From NCBI RefSeq assembly GCF_007904085.1, contig NZ_CP042326.1, forward strand, positions 2,976,001 to 3,040,000: a DNA stretch of 64,000 nt. The letters run 5' to 3'. Below are positions 38,444 through 48,565 of this stretch, piece by piece (within the stretch, counting starts at the first letter, position 1; every line of letters begins with the position of its first letter). Below the pieces are notes generated by a model. It searched no databases. It was not told where the DNA came from and was given only the letters and a program-made list of their open reading frames with translations. A program made the translations under genes and the position numbers. Source of the stretch: Euhalothece natronophila Z-M001 (lineage in GTDB: Bacteria > Cyanobacteriota > Cyanobacteriia > Cyanobacteriales > Rubidibacteraceae).

Positions 38444-40969
38444 ATGTATTTTAATCAGCCTGAAAGCATTAAAGAGATCATCAACAAGCTCCGCGGATTT
38501 TCTATTCTCTGGTTAGATACAGAAATCGCCGATTGGCAAACCTCTAATCCTAAACTCTCCCTGATTCAAGTTTTGAGTGATCCGAAGGAAACCTCAGGAA
38601 ATAATGCTTATGTTTTAGATGTGTTAGAAAAGCCTGAATTAATTAATCTGTTTATCCAGCAGATTATAAGAGAAGCAACCATTGAAAAGGTGTTTCATAA
38701 CGCTGCCTTTGATCTAAAATATTTAGAAAAGGATACAGCCAAAAATATTACCTGTACTTATAAAATTGCTCAAAAGATATCAAAAAAGAATCTAGGAACG
38801 TCTAATCTTAAACTTAAAACCCTTGCCATTGAACTTTGTCAATTTTCCAAAAATGAAGTTGATACGCAACAGCAGACAAGTGACTGGGGTACACGCCCGC
38901 TGAGTGAAAAGCAATTATATTATGCTGAAATGGATGTTGTGTATTTAGCTCATGTTCATCAGTATTTACTCAATTTTAAGCCAATGTCAGATCAAAACTC
39001 TTTTCCTAAATTTACGGTTAGTGATGTTCGAGTTGCATTTGAATGTCCTCGCTTATTTTATTTAAGTAAGCACTTTGGTGGTAGAACATTATTTGTTCCT
39101 AGTAATCAACCGAAAGGAATTGGTCAACCCTTTCATAAATTGGCTGATAAATTTATTAAACTAGCTAAAACAAATCCTGAGTTTAAAGAACTTTTTAAGC
39201 CTAGTGCTAAAGACTTAGATGTTGAATACATTTCTCAAGAGATGCAACGTCTTTTTTATGAACAGACTTTTTTCCCTATTTTAGAGAAAGTTGCCACAAG
39301 TAAACCTGAAACTGTTCCTGCTTTGCAACAAGTGTGGGAAGGGTTAAGAGGATTAATTAACCATTGGGCTGAATTATTAGTGAGTAATCGCTTTTACTCC
39401 AATTACCATAATGTCATTAGTAAAACTTTTGTCTCGCAAGAACTTTCAATGACTTGTGATTATCCCCTCCCGAAAAAGAAAACGCAAAAAATCGAAGGAA
39501 AATTTGACACTTTAATCCGTGACTTAAAAAAAGATCGCTTTTGCATGGTTGAGTATAAAACCTACGCGCCCGTTGATTCTGCTGCCCAGTTAGCACAGGT
39601 TGCTTTATACAGTTATATTTTACATTTACAGAAACAACAGCCAGTAGATAGTGCCGTTTATTGTGTTTTACCTGAGTTTAAAAATTATTACTATACTTGG
39701 GAAGAGCTCAAAGATACGGTTCACGAATTAACTCCATTTAAACTTCAACAAATGCGAGATTGGCTACAATGGGAGCCATCACAACCTGATCCACCGCCTG
39801 AAACCAATCAGCCTGAAAAACTTTGCCCAATTTGTCCACAAAAAGAAACGTGTCAAAGTTATTTCCCAAAAGAAAATCAAATTATTCCTTCACCTGCAGT
39901 AGAAAAAGAAGAAGAAATAATAACTCCTTCCGATGAGCCTATTGAAACTGAAGAATTAGGAAAGCAATTAGAAAACATTTTACAGGCTTATGGGGTTGGT
40001 GTGGACTATCAAGGGGCAATTGTTGGTGCGTCATTTATTCGATTAAAATTAAAACCTCATTTAGGGGTAAAAGTAGTTTCTATTCTGAATCGGGCGACAG
40101 ATATTCAAGTTCAAATGGGGTTGTCTAATTTACCATTGATTGCGCCTCAAGCAGGTTATATTAGTGTTGATTTGCCCCGAGAAAAGCGTCAAGTTCTTCC
40201 ATTTCAAGATTATATTCAGAGAGAAAATAATGGTTTTGACATTAAAATTGCTATTGGTGTTGATTTAGAAGGAAAGCTAATTGAAGCAGACTTATCTGAT
40301 GCGAATACTTGCCACTTTTTAGTGGGAGGAGGAACAGGAAGTGGTAAAAGTGAGTTTCTCAAATCTCTGGTATTAAGTTTAATTGAACGCCATACACCAG
40401 AACAGGTAAAAATTGCACTAGTTGATCCGAAACGGGTAACATTCCCTGATTTTGAAAATAGTGATTGGTTAATGTCTCCAATTATTAAGGAGCGCGATCG
40501 CGCTATTGAATTTATGGAAGAATTAGTAAGCAAAATGGAGGAACGTTATCACCTTTTAGAAAAGGCAAAATGTGCTGATCTCAAACGTTATAATCAACAG
40601 TTAACTCAACAAGGAAAAAACCCTGTTCCCCATTTAGTCTGTGTTTTTGATGAATATGCCGATTTTATGGCAGATAAAGAAATTGCCAAACAACTCGAAT
40701 CTAGTATTAAACGGCTAGGGGGAATGGCGAGAGCAGCAGGGATTCATTTAATTATCTCTACACAACGCCCAGAAGCTAAAATTGTCACTCCCATTATTCG
40801 ATCTAATCTTCCCGGACGAGTCGCTTTAAAAACCAATAGCGAAGGAGATTCCAAGATTATTTTAGGGGGAAATCAAACTGAAGCCGCTTATTTATTAGGA
40901 AAAGGAGACTTACTATATTTAGGAAGTGGAAACCTGTTACGTTTACAAAGCCTCTTAGCTTCTACCTAA
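38444..40969 (+). CDS. Triple fusion: DEDD 3'-5' exonuclease, Cas4-like nuclease, FtsK translocase
   Basis: I start the gene at the ATG giving MYFNQPES, for 841 residues; a TTG lies eight codons upstream. Domain 1 (about 5-180) is an RNase D-like DEDD exonuclease: LDTEIAD (Asp25, Glu27), NAAFDLKYL (Asp90) and YAEMDVVYL (Asp164). Domain 2 (about 190-480) is a Cas4/RecB-like PD-(D/E)XK nuclease with Fe-S cysteines: ECPRLFY (Cys201), His231, EGKFDTLI (Asp355), VEYKTY (Glu370, Lys372) and CPICPQKETC (Cys461, 464, 470). Domain 3 (about 500-841) is an FtsK alpha plus motor region with GGGTGSGKS at 628-636 and VFDEYADF. All active sites look intact. There is no FtsK gamma domain and no membrane segment. 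Confidence 0.85.
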   Translation: MYFNQPESIKEIINKLRGFSILWLDTEIADWQTSNPKLSLIQVLSDPKETSGNNAYVLDVLEKPELINLFIQQIIREATIEKVFHNAAFDLKYLEKDTAKNITCTYKIAQKISKKNLGTSNLKLKTLAIELCQFSKNEVDTQQQTSDWGTRPLSEKQLYYAEMDVVYLAHVHQYLLNFKPMSDQNSFPKFTVSDVRVAFECPRLFYLSKHFGGRTLFVPSNQPKGIGQPFHKLADKFIKLAKTNPEFKELFKPSAKDLDVEYISQEMQRLFYEQTFFPILEKVATSKPETVPALQQVWEGLRGLINHWAELLVSNRFYSNYHNVISKTFVSQELSMTCDYPLPKKKTQKIEGKFDTLIRDLKKDRFCMVEYKTYAPVDSAAQLAQVALYSYILHLQKQQPVDSAVYCVLPEFKNYYYTWEELKDTVHELTPFKLQQMRDWLQWEPSQPDPPPETNQPEKLCPICPQKETCQSYFPKENQIIPSPAVEKEEEIITPSDEPIETEELGKQLENILQAYGVGVDYQGAIVGASFIRLKLKPHLGVKVVSILNRATDIQVQMGLSNLPLIAPQAGYISVDLPREKRQVLPFQDYIQRENNGFDIKIAIGVDLEGKLIEADLSDANTCHFLVGGGTGSGKSEFLKSLVLSLIERHTPEQVKIALVDPKRVTFPDFENSDWLMSPIIKERDRAIEFMEELVSKMEERYHLLEKAKCADLKRYNQQLTQQGKNPVPHLVCVFDEYADFMADKEIAKQLESSIKRLGGMARAAGIHLIISTQRPEAKIVTPIIRSNLPGRVALKTNSEGDSKIILGGNQTEAAYLLGKGDLLYLGSGNLLRLQSLLAST

Positions 40970-41087
40970 GATAATCAAAAACAAAAATTTTTCAGTACAG
41001 CTTATAAATTCAGTAAAAATGTCAGTGGATATGAACTAAAAATCTGCTACTATATTCAACATAAATAATTTAGATTACAATTAAGCA

Positions 41088-43904
41088 ATGATTAGTTTTT
41101 TAACTAAGTCCAAATTGTTATCAGCTTCTCAATGTCAGAAACGTCTATGGCTGGAAACGTATCAGGGAGAAGCAAGAGAAGAACTTTCCTATAGTCAACA
41201 GCGACGCATTGAACAAGGCTTGGAAGTGGGAGCTTATGCTCGTCAGTATTTTCCCCAAGGAACCCTCATTGAAGGTGAAACCATCGAAGATCAAATTGAG
41301 CAAACACAAAACGCCATAGAAAAAGGTGAAAAATGTTTATTTGAAGCCACCTTCATGTTCGATAATATTGTTATACGATGCGACATTCTCCTACGAGAAG
41401 AATCAGACAAATGGCAACTCATTGAAGTTAAATCATCGACGAAAGTAAAAGATGAACATCTCCAAGATTTAGCAATTCAAAAATATGTGTTAGCTGGGAA
41501 TGATCTCTTCCTAAGTAATATCCAAGTAATGCATATTAACAGGGATTGTGTTTATCCAGACTTCTCCAATTTATTGATCAGAGAAGACGTGACTCAGCAA
41601 ATAAAAGGAGTCTTTTCTAATCTTCCTCAACTGATTCGTCATTCCCAAAACACTTTAGAGAGAGAGGAAATTCCTGATATTAACATCGGGAAACATTGCG
41701 AAAAGCCTTATCCCTGTCCATTTAAATCTTTTTGTTGGGAAGGAATCGAAGAGCCAACTATTTTAAGCATTCCCAACTTGAGAGGAAGAAGACTGGATCA
41801 AATTAATGACTTGATCGCACAAGGAATCTATAGTTTGCGCGATTTACCTGAGGATTTTCCGCTAACAGAGAAGCAAGCCGAAGCAGTGAGAGAAAAACTC
41901 AACCCTGAATTAATGATTAATGAACAGGGGATTTTAGAGAAATTTTCACAGTTAGAGTATCCGCTTTATTTCTTCGATTTTGAAACCCTTGATCCAGCGA
42001 TTCCCCGCTTTGAAGGATTACAACCTTATCAACATTTCCCGTTTCAATATAGTTGTCATATTCTCCATCAAAATGGCGAGTTAGAGTATCACACTTATTT
42101 ACACGAAAATGAAACTGATCCCAGAGAAAAAGTTATTGAATCCCTGTTAGAGACGCTAGGGGAAAAAGGCTCAATTATTGTTTACTATCAGTCTTTTGAA
42201 GCGCAACGTTTGGGAGAATTAGCCGAGCAATTTCCAGAGTATAGCACGCAGTTAAATCAGATTAAAGAACGGTTATGGGATCAATGGAAAATTTTTAAAG
42301 ATGACTATCAGCACCCAGACTTTGGCGGTTCAACCTCTCTAAAAAAAGTGTTACCTGTCTTAGTTCCAGAAATGAGTTACGACAACTTAGATATACAGGG
42401 AGGAGACGAGGCGCAAGCGCTCTGGGATTTAGTGATTCAGGGAAAAGCTGGTAATCAAAGAGAGAAAATGCTCGCCGATTTAAAGGCTTATTCTGAACAA
42501 GATACTTATGCCATGGTAGCGATTCACCAGATTTTTATTAATCAAATTCTTCCTGAAATGGAAGGAATAACTAATGAACTCTTAGAAAAGCTTAAAATCG
42601 TAACAGAACATTCTGCTGGACTCGAAACACTGAAAGAAAACTTAAACAGCGCTGATCAAGAAATACGACTCATTGCATTACACCAACTTCATAACTACGG
42701 TGAAGAGGGGTTAAAATTATTAGATTTAGTGAGTTTAGAAGATAGAGAAAAACTAGCTCAAGATAAAGCCACGTCAGAAGAAATTTTATCTTGTCTTGCT
42801 AATGATCAAAGTTCGTGGATTCGCGAACAAGTGGCAAGTAACGAGAAGACTCCTGATTACCTTCTCGAAAGACTAGCAGAAGATGAACATTATCGGGTAC
42901 GCGCAGAAGTGGCAATCAACCAGAAGACTCCGTTGACAGTTTTGGACTGGCTTATTGTTGATGCTGATTATGATGTAGTAGAGGCAGTTCTGGATCATCC
43001 TAGTTATTCAGTACACCGTTTACAAAAAATCGCTAGCGATCCAAACACTCCAGAGGAGTTCTTTGAAAAACTCGCTAATTGTGGAGACCCTAAAATTTGT
43101 CTTCAAGTTGCTAATAATACCGACATTTCACCAAAGTTACGAGAAAATTTATTAGAAAACTTCCTGGAAAGCGATATTGAAGAGGAAGAAGAAGTAGCTA
43201 CTTGGTTACGGGAAATAGCCAGCGACCCCAAAACTCCAGAGGAATTACTTGAGAAACTTGCTAATAGTAAAAACTTGACAGTGTGTCTTGAAGTTGCCAA
43301 AAATCCCAATACATCAGAAGAATCACTTGAGAAACTTGCTAAAAATGAACACTGGGAAGTGCGTCTTGAAGTTGCTAAAAATCCCTATATTTCACCTGAA
43401 TTACTGGAAATTCTAGAGGATGATGAAGATTTGGATGTACGAGAAGAAGTTGCTTTTCAGAAGCTGGATATGCAAGAAATTGACTCGGATTTAGAGAAGC
43501 TGATTTACCACGATTATGATGAAGATCTTGCAGAAAGGTTAGACGAACTTTCTCCAAGAGTGCTGAGATCCCTCGCATGGTCTATCAATCCCGAAATTGG
43601 TGAGAGTATCGCAAAATATAAAAATCTTCCATCACAAATATTAGAAGAGTTGGCTTTTGAATCCCCAGTTTTTGTACGAGCTGAGATAGCGGGAAGAAGT
43701 GATCTCTCAAACGAAATTTTTAATAAGTTAGCGACTGATGAAGATACTGAAGTACGCGCACGAGTGGCAAGAAACCAGAAGACTCCTGCTCCAATTTTAG
43801 AAAAACTAGCAGAAGATGAACATCATTGGGTACGCGAAGAAGTTGCTGCTAATCCTAATACTCCTAATTACGTTCTAGAAAAACTAGCAAATGATCCAAA
43901 TTAA
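41088..43904 (+). CDS. DUF2779-type Cas4-like nuclease/DEDD exonuclease with LRV repeats
   Basis: The 938-residue protein starts with a Cas4/RecB-like nuclease: Cys16 (SASQCQKRLW), Asp99 (VIRCDILL), Glu113/Lys115 (LIEVKSST) and Cys204/210/216 (HCEKPYPCPFKSFC). A DEDD exonuclease of DUF2779 type follows at about 290-490: FFDFETLD (Asp297, Glu299), YYQSFEA and YSEQDTY (Asp472). From about 565 to the end there are ten or more leucine-rich-variant repeats of the form LAxDxxxxVRxxVAxNxxTPxxxLExL. The LRV superhelix is probably a binding platform. It is 118 bases after the FtsK fusion gene, on the same strand. Confidence 0.85.
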   Translation: MISFLTKSKLLSASQCQKRLWLETYQGEAREELSYSQQRRIEQGLEVGAYARQYFPQGTLIEGETIEDQIEQTQNAIEKGEKCLFEATFMFDNIVIRCDILLREESDKWQLIEVKSSTKVKDEHLQDLAIQKYVLAGNDLFLSNIQVMHINRDCVYPDFSNLLIREDVTQQIKGVFSNLPQLIRHSQNTLEREEIPDINIGKHCEKPYPCPFKSFCWEGIEEPTILSIPNLRGRRLDQINDLIAQGIYSLRDLPEDFPLTEKQAEAVREKLNPELMINEQGILEKFSQLEYPLYFFDFETLDPAIPRFEGLQPYQHFPFQYSCHILHQNGELEYHTYLHENETDPREKVIESLLETLGEKGSIIVYYQSFEAQRLGELAEQFPEYSTQLNQIKERLWDQWKIFKDDYQHPDFGGSTSLKKVLPVLVPEMSYDNLDIQGGDEAQALWDLVIQGKAGNQREKMLADLKAYSEQDTYAMVAIHQIFINQILPEMEGITNELLEKLKIVTEHSAGLETLKENLNSADQEIRLIALHQLHNYGEEGLKLLDLVSLEDREKLAQDKATSEEILSCLANDQSSWIREQVASNEKTPDYLLERLAEDEHYRVRAEVAINQKTPLTVLDWLIVDADYDVVEAVLDHPSYSVHRLQKIASDPNTPEEFFEKLANCGDPKICLQVANNTDISPKLRENLLENFLESDIEEEEEVATWLREIASDPKTPEELLEKLANSKNLTVCLEVAKNPNTSEESLEKLAKNEHWEVRLEVAKNPYISPELLEILEDDEDLDVREEVAFQKLDMQEIDSDLEKLIYHDYDEDLAERLDELSPRVLRSLAWSINPEIGESIAKYKNLPSQILEELAFESPVFVRAEIAGRSDLSNEIFNKLATDEDTEVRARVARNQKTPAPILEKLAEDEHHWVREEVAANPNTPNYVLEKLANDPN
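42790..43895 (+). repeat. Tandem LRV protein repeats
   Basis: The repeats are diverged at DNA level but regular at protein level, roughly 24 residues each or multiples of that. Examples are TPDYLLERLAEDEHYRVRAE, TPEELLEKLANS and TPAPILEKLAEDEHHWVREE. Some units are degenerate between about 43430 and 43600. Confidence 0.65.
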
Positions 43905-43910
43905 AATAAC

Positions 43911-44030
43911 ATGACAGTAGATCAATTAAAGAATCTAGCCAAAGAAAGAGGAATTACTGGATATAGTAATAAGAAGAAACAAGCATTAATAAAATTTCAT
44001 AAAGATTGGGATAAAAATCAAAATAATTAA
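43911..44030 (+). CDS. 39-residue Rho_N/SAP-like small protein
   Basis: A short frame begins with ATG six bases after the stop of the DUF2779-LRV gene and encodes 39 residues: MTVDQLKNLAKERGITGYS, then a basic helix NKKKQALIKFHKDW. The pattern LKxLAKxxGIxGYSxxKKxxLI matches the Rho N-terminal/SAP-like nucleic-acid-binding helix-extended loop. It could be a separate small protein or a frame-displaced C-terminal domain of the LRV protein. The tight spacing suggests coupling. Confidence 0.55.
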   Translation: MTVDQLKNLAKERGITGYSNKKKQALIKFHKDWDKNQNN

Positions 44031-44067
44031 CTTTTCCTTGCTGTAATCTCACTTGTTAAACATGGGA

Positions 44068-45027
44068 TTACTTTTTCTTTTTCTTACCAAAGAGTCCACC
44101 TAGTAAACCACCACCTTTATTGGATTTTTCCTTCGACTCTTTTTTGCCACTGCTATTGCTCCCCTTGGAATCCCCTGAAAGACGTTGTAAAACCTGTTTT
44201 CCTTCTAAAGCCATCTCGTTTTCTGGATCAAGTTGGAGGGCTTTATTAATATGCACTTTTGCCATTCCTAACTGATTTTGCTTAACATAAGCTAAACCAA
44301 GAAGGGTATGAGCTTTAGCATTTTTTGAGTCAATTTTGAGAGCTTCTCGTAAATCAATTACTGCTTTTTGATAGTCTTTTTTATTAATAAAGTTTTGCGC
44401 TCGACGCAGATAGGGATCAATTAAATTGGCAGTTGTTTCTTCTGGTGTTGTTTCCTGATTTTCCTTTTGAACTTCCTCAATTTCTTTTTGTGAAGTTTTT
44501 TGAGTTGCAGAAGAAGGAGTTGTTTCTGTAGTTAATTTATCACTCTTTAGCATTAAGTAAACTAAGTTAAATTCACTTATTAAGGCAATTCTTTCTAGAG
44601 TTTTATGAATTTCTTGATATTCTTTTTTTGCAATAGTATTTAAATATTTGCGATAATTTAGATCAATTTTAGTTTCACCACTGCTTAAAAGTTCTTTGGC
44701 TGCTTTACTCTTGAGGATGCTTTCTCCAAGGTTGGAAGCGCGATCGCTGATTTGATCTAACACTAACAAATAATCCCGCCGAGCCGCTTGATCTTTCACC
44801 AACGTTTCATAGGAAGGATTAACCAGTTTAGACAGTAATTGATCCGCTAATTTTTCCTCCTCTTGGGTTTCTAACTTCCTAACATCAGGAAAAAGAATCC
44901 GAGTCACTTTCAGATAATTTTTGCGTACTTCTTCCGGAGAAGCCCCAAGGGGAACTCCTAAAATGGCATGATAGTCGGTGATATCAAACTGAAATAATCC
45001 ACATTTTATAGGCGGAATTGTTGGCAT
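44068..45027 (-). CDS. J-domain/TPR protein with degenerate HPD
   Basis: The product has 319 residues from the ATG at 45027, which has GAGGAG about eight bases upstream; a longer start at 45057 is less likely. It has an N-terminal J-like domain (DYHAILGVPLGASPEEVRK) in which HPD is replaced by FPD (ILFPDVRK), so DnaK stimulation is doubtful. A helical middle and a Ser/Thr/Glu linker follow. Two to three TPR units come next (AQNFINKKDYQKAVIDLREAL in part; AKAHTLLGLAYVKQNQLG). The C-terminus is GGLLGGLFGKKKKK. Similar proteins are conserved in cyanobacteria. The function is unknown. Confidence 0.8.
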   Translation of the reverse strand: MPTIPPIKCGLFQFDITDYHAILGVPLGASPEEVRKNYLKVTRILFPDVRKLETQEEEKLADQLLSKLVNPSYETLVKDQAARRDYLLVLDQISDRASNLGESILKSKAAKELLSSGETKIDLNYRKYLNTIAKKEYQEIHKTLERIALISEFNLVYLMLKSDKLTTETTPSSATQKTSQKEIEEVQKENQETTPEETTANLIDPYLRRAQNFINKKDYQKAVIDLREALKIDSKNAKAHTLLGLAYVKQNQLGMAKVHINKALQLDPENEMALEGKQVLQRLSGDSKGSNSSGKKESKEKSNKGGGLLGGLFGKKKKK

Positions 45028-45070
45028 GGGAAACTCCTCTGAGTCAAAAGTTGGCAAAAAAACTTAACTT

Positions 45071-45892
45071 TTAGCTTAGTTTTATTTTTATAGGCGGGGT
45101 ATTACTTAAAGCCTCAGTTAACTGTTGATGTAGGACTTGGTTGCTTGCAACGACTCGCCCTGCCGCTAAAGATACATCACCTCCATCATAAGCCGTAACT
45201 TCTCCCTGTGCTTCCCTAACCAGAACCATACCAGCAGCCATATCCCACGGAGAAAGTCCTCGTTCCCAGTAACCATCAATACGCCCACTTGCAACCGCGG
45301 CTAAATCCAAGGCTGCCGAACCACTACGACGTACCCCTTGGCTTAAATGAGTGAGATAACAAAACTCTGCATAATTATTATCTTCTGTTTCACGGCGATC
45401 ATAAGCAAACCCGGTTACTAATAAACTGTCTTCTAGGGTTTTTGTGGTAGAAACTCGCATCGGGCGACGATTAAATGTTGCACCTAACCCCGTAGCCGCA
45501 CGGAATAATTCTCCCTGGGCAGGATTATAGACCACTCCCACCTCCGGAACGCCATTAATAATTAAACCAATGGAAACCGCATAAATCGGGTATTGATGAG
45601 CATAATTAGTTGTGCCATCAAGGGGGTCAATTGCCCAAAGATACTCGGCTTGAGCTTCTCCTTGTTGTCCAGACTCCTCAGCTAAAACGCTGTGATCTGG
45701 GAAATGACGTTGGATAATTTCTAAAATTACCTTCTCTGAAGCGCGATCGGCATTAGTCACTAAATCTCCTGATCGTCCTTTTTCTTCCACCTGGTTTAAA
45801 TTTCCCCAATAATCTTGGAGAACTTGACCCGCTGCTAAAGCTGCCTCAGTTGCAATATCGAGATAGGTTTGGAGATTGTAAGTAGATTCCAC
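45071..45892 (-). CDS. Inositol monophosphatase family protein
   Basis: This is a lithium-sensitive-type phosphatase fold of 273 residues. Metal ligands are in LAEESGQ (Glu), AIDPLDGTTNYAHQYP (Asp, Asp) and the later LSPWDMAAGMVLVREAQG (Asp). Substrates in this family include inositol-1-phosphate, histidinol-phosphate and fructose-1,6-bisphosphate, and sequence alone does not decide. It lies 13 bases upstream of the end of the J-domain gene region on the same strand but is followed by its own intergenic gap. Confidence 0.9.
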   Translation of the reverse strand: MESTYNLQTYLDIATEAALAAGQVLQDYWGNLNQVEEKGRSGDLVTNADRASEKVILEIIQRHFPDHSVLAEESGQQGEAQAEYLWAIDPLDGTTNYAHQYPIYAVSIGLIINGVPEVGVVYNPAQGELFRAATGLGATFNRRPMRVSTTKTLEDSLLVTGFAYDRRETEDNNYAEFCYLTHLSQGVRRSGSAALDLAAVASGRIDGYWERGLSPWDMAAGMVLVREAQGEVTAYDGGDVSLAAGRVVASNQVLHQQLTEALSNTPPIKIKLS

Positions 45893-46127
45893 AAAGAATA
45901 ATAAAGCAATGGACTGCGTTCATATTTTAAACCGAATTGCAGTGAGTCTCTAGTCTCATCTTCATCTTTTCCCAATCGGTCATCAACATGATAGAATCTA
46001 AGCGCAAAGATTTTGGGGTAAGTCCTATTCTTCTTTACCGCTTTGAAGGCTAGGATGGTAACTCAAGACTGAACCATTTTTTATCGGCCATGAGTCTCGT
46101 AGAAAATCCCAAAGTCGAATACAGTAG

Positions 46128-47621
<1,494 letters not shown>

Positions 47622-47640
47622 TTGCCAACTAAGGGCTTTC

Positions 47641-47660
47641 GAGGGGAACTGCTCCCCCTC
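47641..47660. other. Hairpin between atpB and atpC
   Basis: GAGGGG pairs with CCCCTC around an eight-base loop, 20 bases after the atpB stop. There is no T-run, so it more likely affects mRNA stability or relative expression than ends transcription. Confidence 0.4.
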
Positions 47661-47704
47661 TCCCTCTTAAATTAAGCTGTTAATCATTAATTGAAAGAAA
47701 TAAA

Positions 47705-48121
47705 ATGAGTTTAAATGTGCGTGTGATTACCCCAGATAATACAGTCTGGGATGCAACAGCCGAAGAAATTATTTTACCGAGTACCACAGGACAATTAGGA
47801 ATTTTAAGTGGTCACGCTCCCCTATTAAGCGCCTTAGATGTTGGGGTAATGCGGTTACGTCCCCAAAAGGATTGGCTGAGTATTTCTCTTGCAGGTGGCT
47901 TTGTTGAAGTGGAAGAAGATGAAGTCACGATCTTAGTCAATAGTGCGGAACGGGGAGATAATATTGATCCAGAAGAAGCGCAAAAAGACTATGATCAAGC
48001 GAAACAACGTTTAGAAGTTGCCCAAAGTAGCGATCAACGGCAAGAGATTATTCAGGCAACTCAGGCTCTAAAGAAAGCGCGATCGCGCTTACAAGCAGCC
48101 ACTGGCAAAGCTCCAGCATAA
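47705..48121 (+). CDS. atpC: ATP synthase F1 subunit epsilon
   Basis: Epsilon is part of the rotor stalk and inhibits wasteful ATP hydrolysis. The 138-residue protein has the N-terminal beta-sandwich ([37 protein letters not shown]) and the two-helix C-terminal domain with [27 protein letters not shown] precedes the ATG. It is the second gene of the atpB-atpC pair. Confidence 0.97.
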   Translation: MSLNVRVITPDNTVWDATAEEIILPSTTGQLGILSGHAPLLSALDVGVMRLRPQKDWLSISLAGGFVEVEEDEVTILVNSAERGDNIDPEEAQKDYDQAKQRLEVAQSSDQRQEIIQATQALKKARSRLQAATGKAPA

Positions 48122-48186
48122 TAAATTTTTATGGAGGGGAAGGGAGATAGTGACATAATTAACTCACCTGATCCCCTCTCATTTGG

Positions 48187-48510
48187 TTAATTACTCCCGG
48201 CAAAGATAACATTGGGAAAATGCTGTTGGGCATCAGCCATGGGAGTATGCTTAATATTTTCTTGCCAATAATTAATCACTTCTGTTGCTTTATTAAGCAA
48301 CTCAATTTTTTCTTCTTCTGAAATCCAGCTTTTCGATTCTAGCTCCTCTTTTAGCTGTTCCCAAGCATCATTACGGGGCCAAAAGAAATAAGCGGTTAAC
48401 GGGCTAGTTCCTTTTCCAACTACTTGATCAACTGCGACAGCAACGTTTTCATCTAACCAGAGAACTTTTAAAATAAAACGCGATTCAGAAGAAATTTCTA
48501 CGGCTTCCAT
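48187..48510 (-). CDS. ycf65: Ribosomal protein PSRP-3/Ycf65 (cS23)
   Basis: This is a small-subunit ribosomal protein specific to cyanobacteria and plastids. The 107-residue protein shows [18 protein letters not shown], then [18 protein letters not shown] and [22 protein letters not shown], the family hallmarks. The ATG at 48510 is chosen; a TTG three codons earlier is in frame. It is convergent with atpC and divergent from the HAD gene. Confidence 0.88.
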   Translation of the reverse strand: MEAVEISSESRFILKVLWLDENVAVAVDQVVGKGTSPLTAYFFWPRNDAWEQLKEELESKSWISEEEKIELLNKATEVINYWQENIKHTPMADAQQHFPNVIFAGSN

Positions 48511-48565
48511 TGAGTTCAATCATTCTTTCTAATTGTACAGTCCTTCATTTTAACGGATTTTCTTC

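Noticed and set aside
35576-44030. Prophage or plasmid-type FtsK/conjugation island
   Set aside because: No integrase, capsid, relaxase, mating-pair gene or tRNA-flanking repeat was seen, and the FtsK motor is fused to nucleases with no membrane segment.
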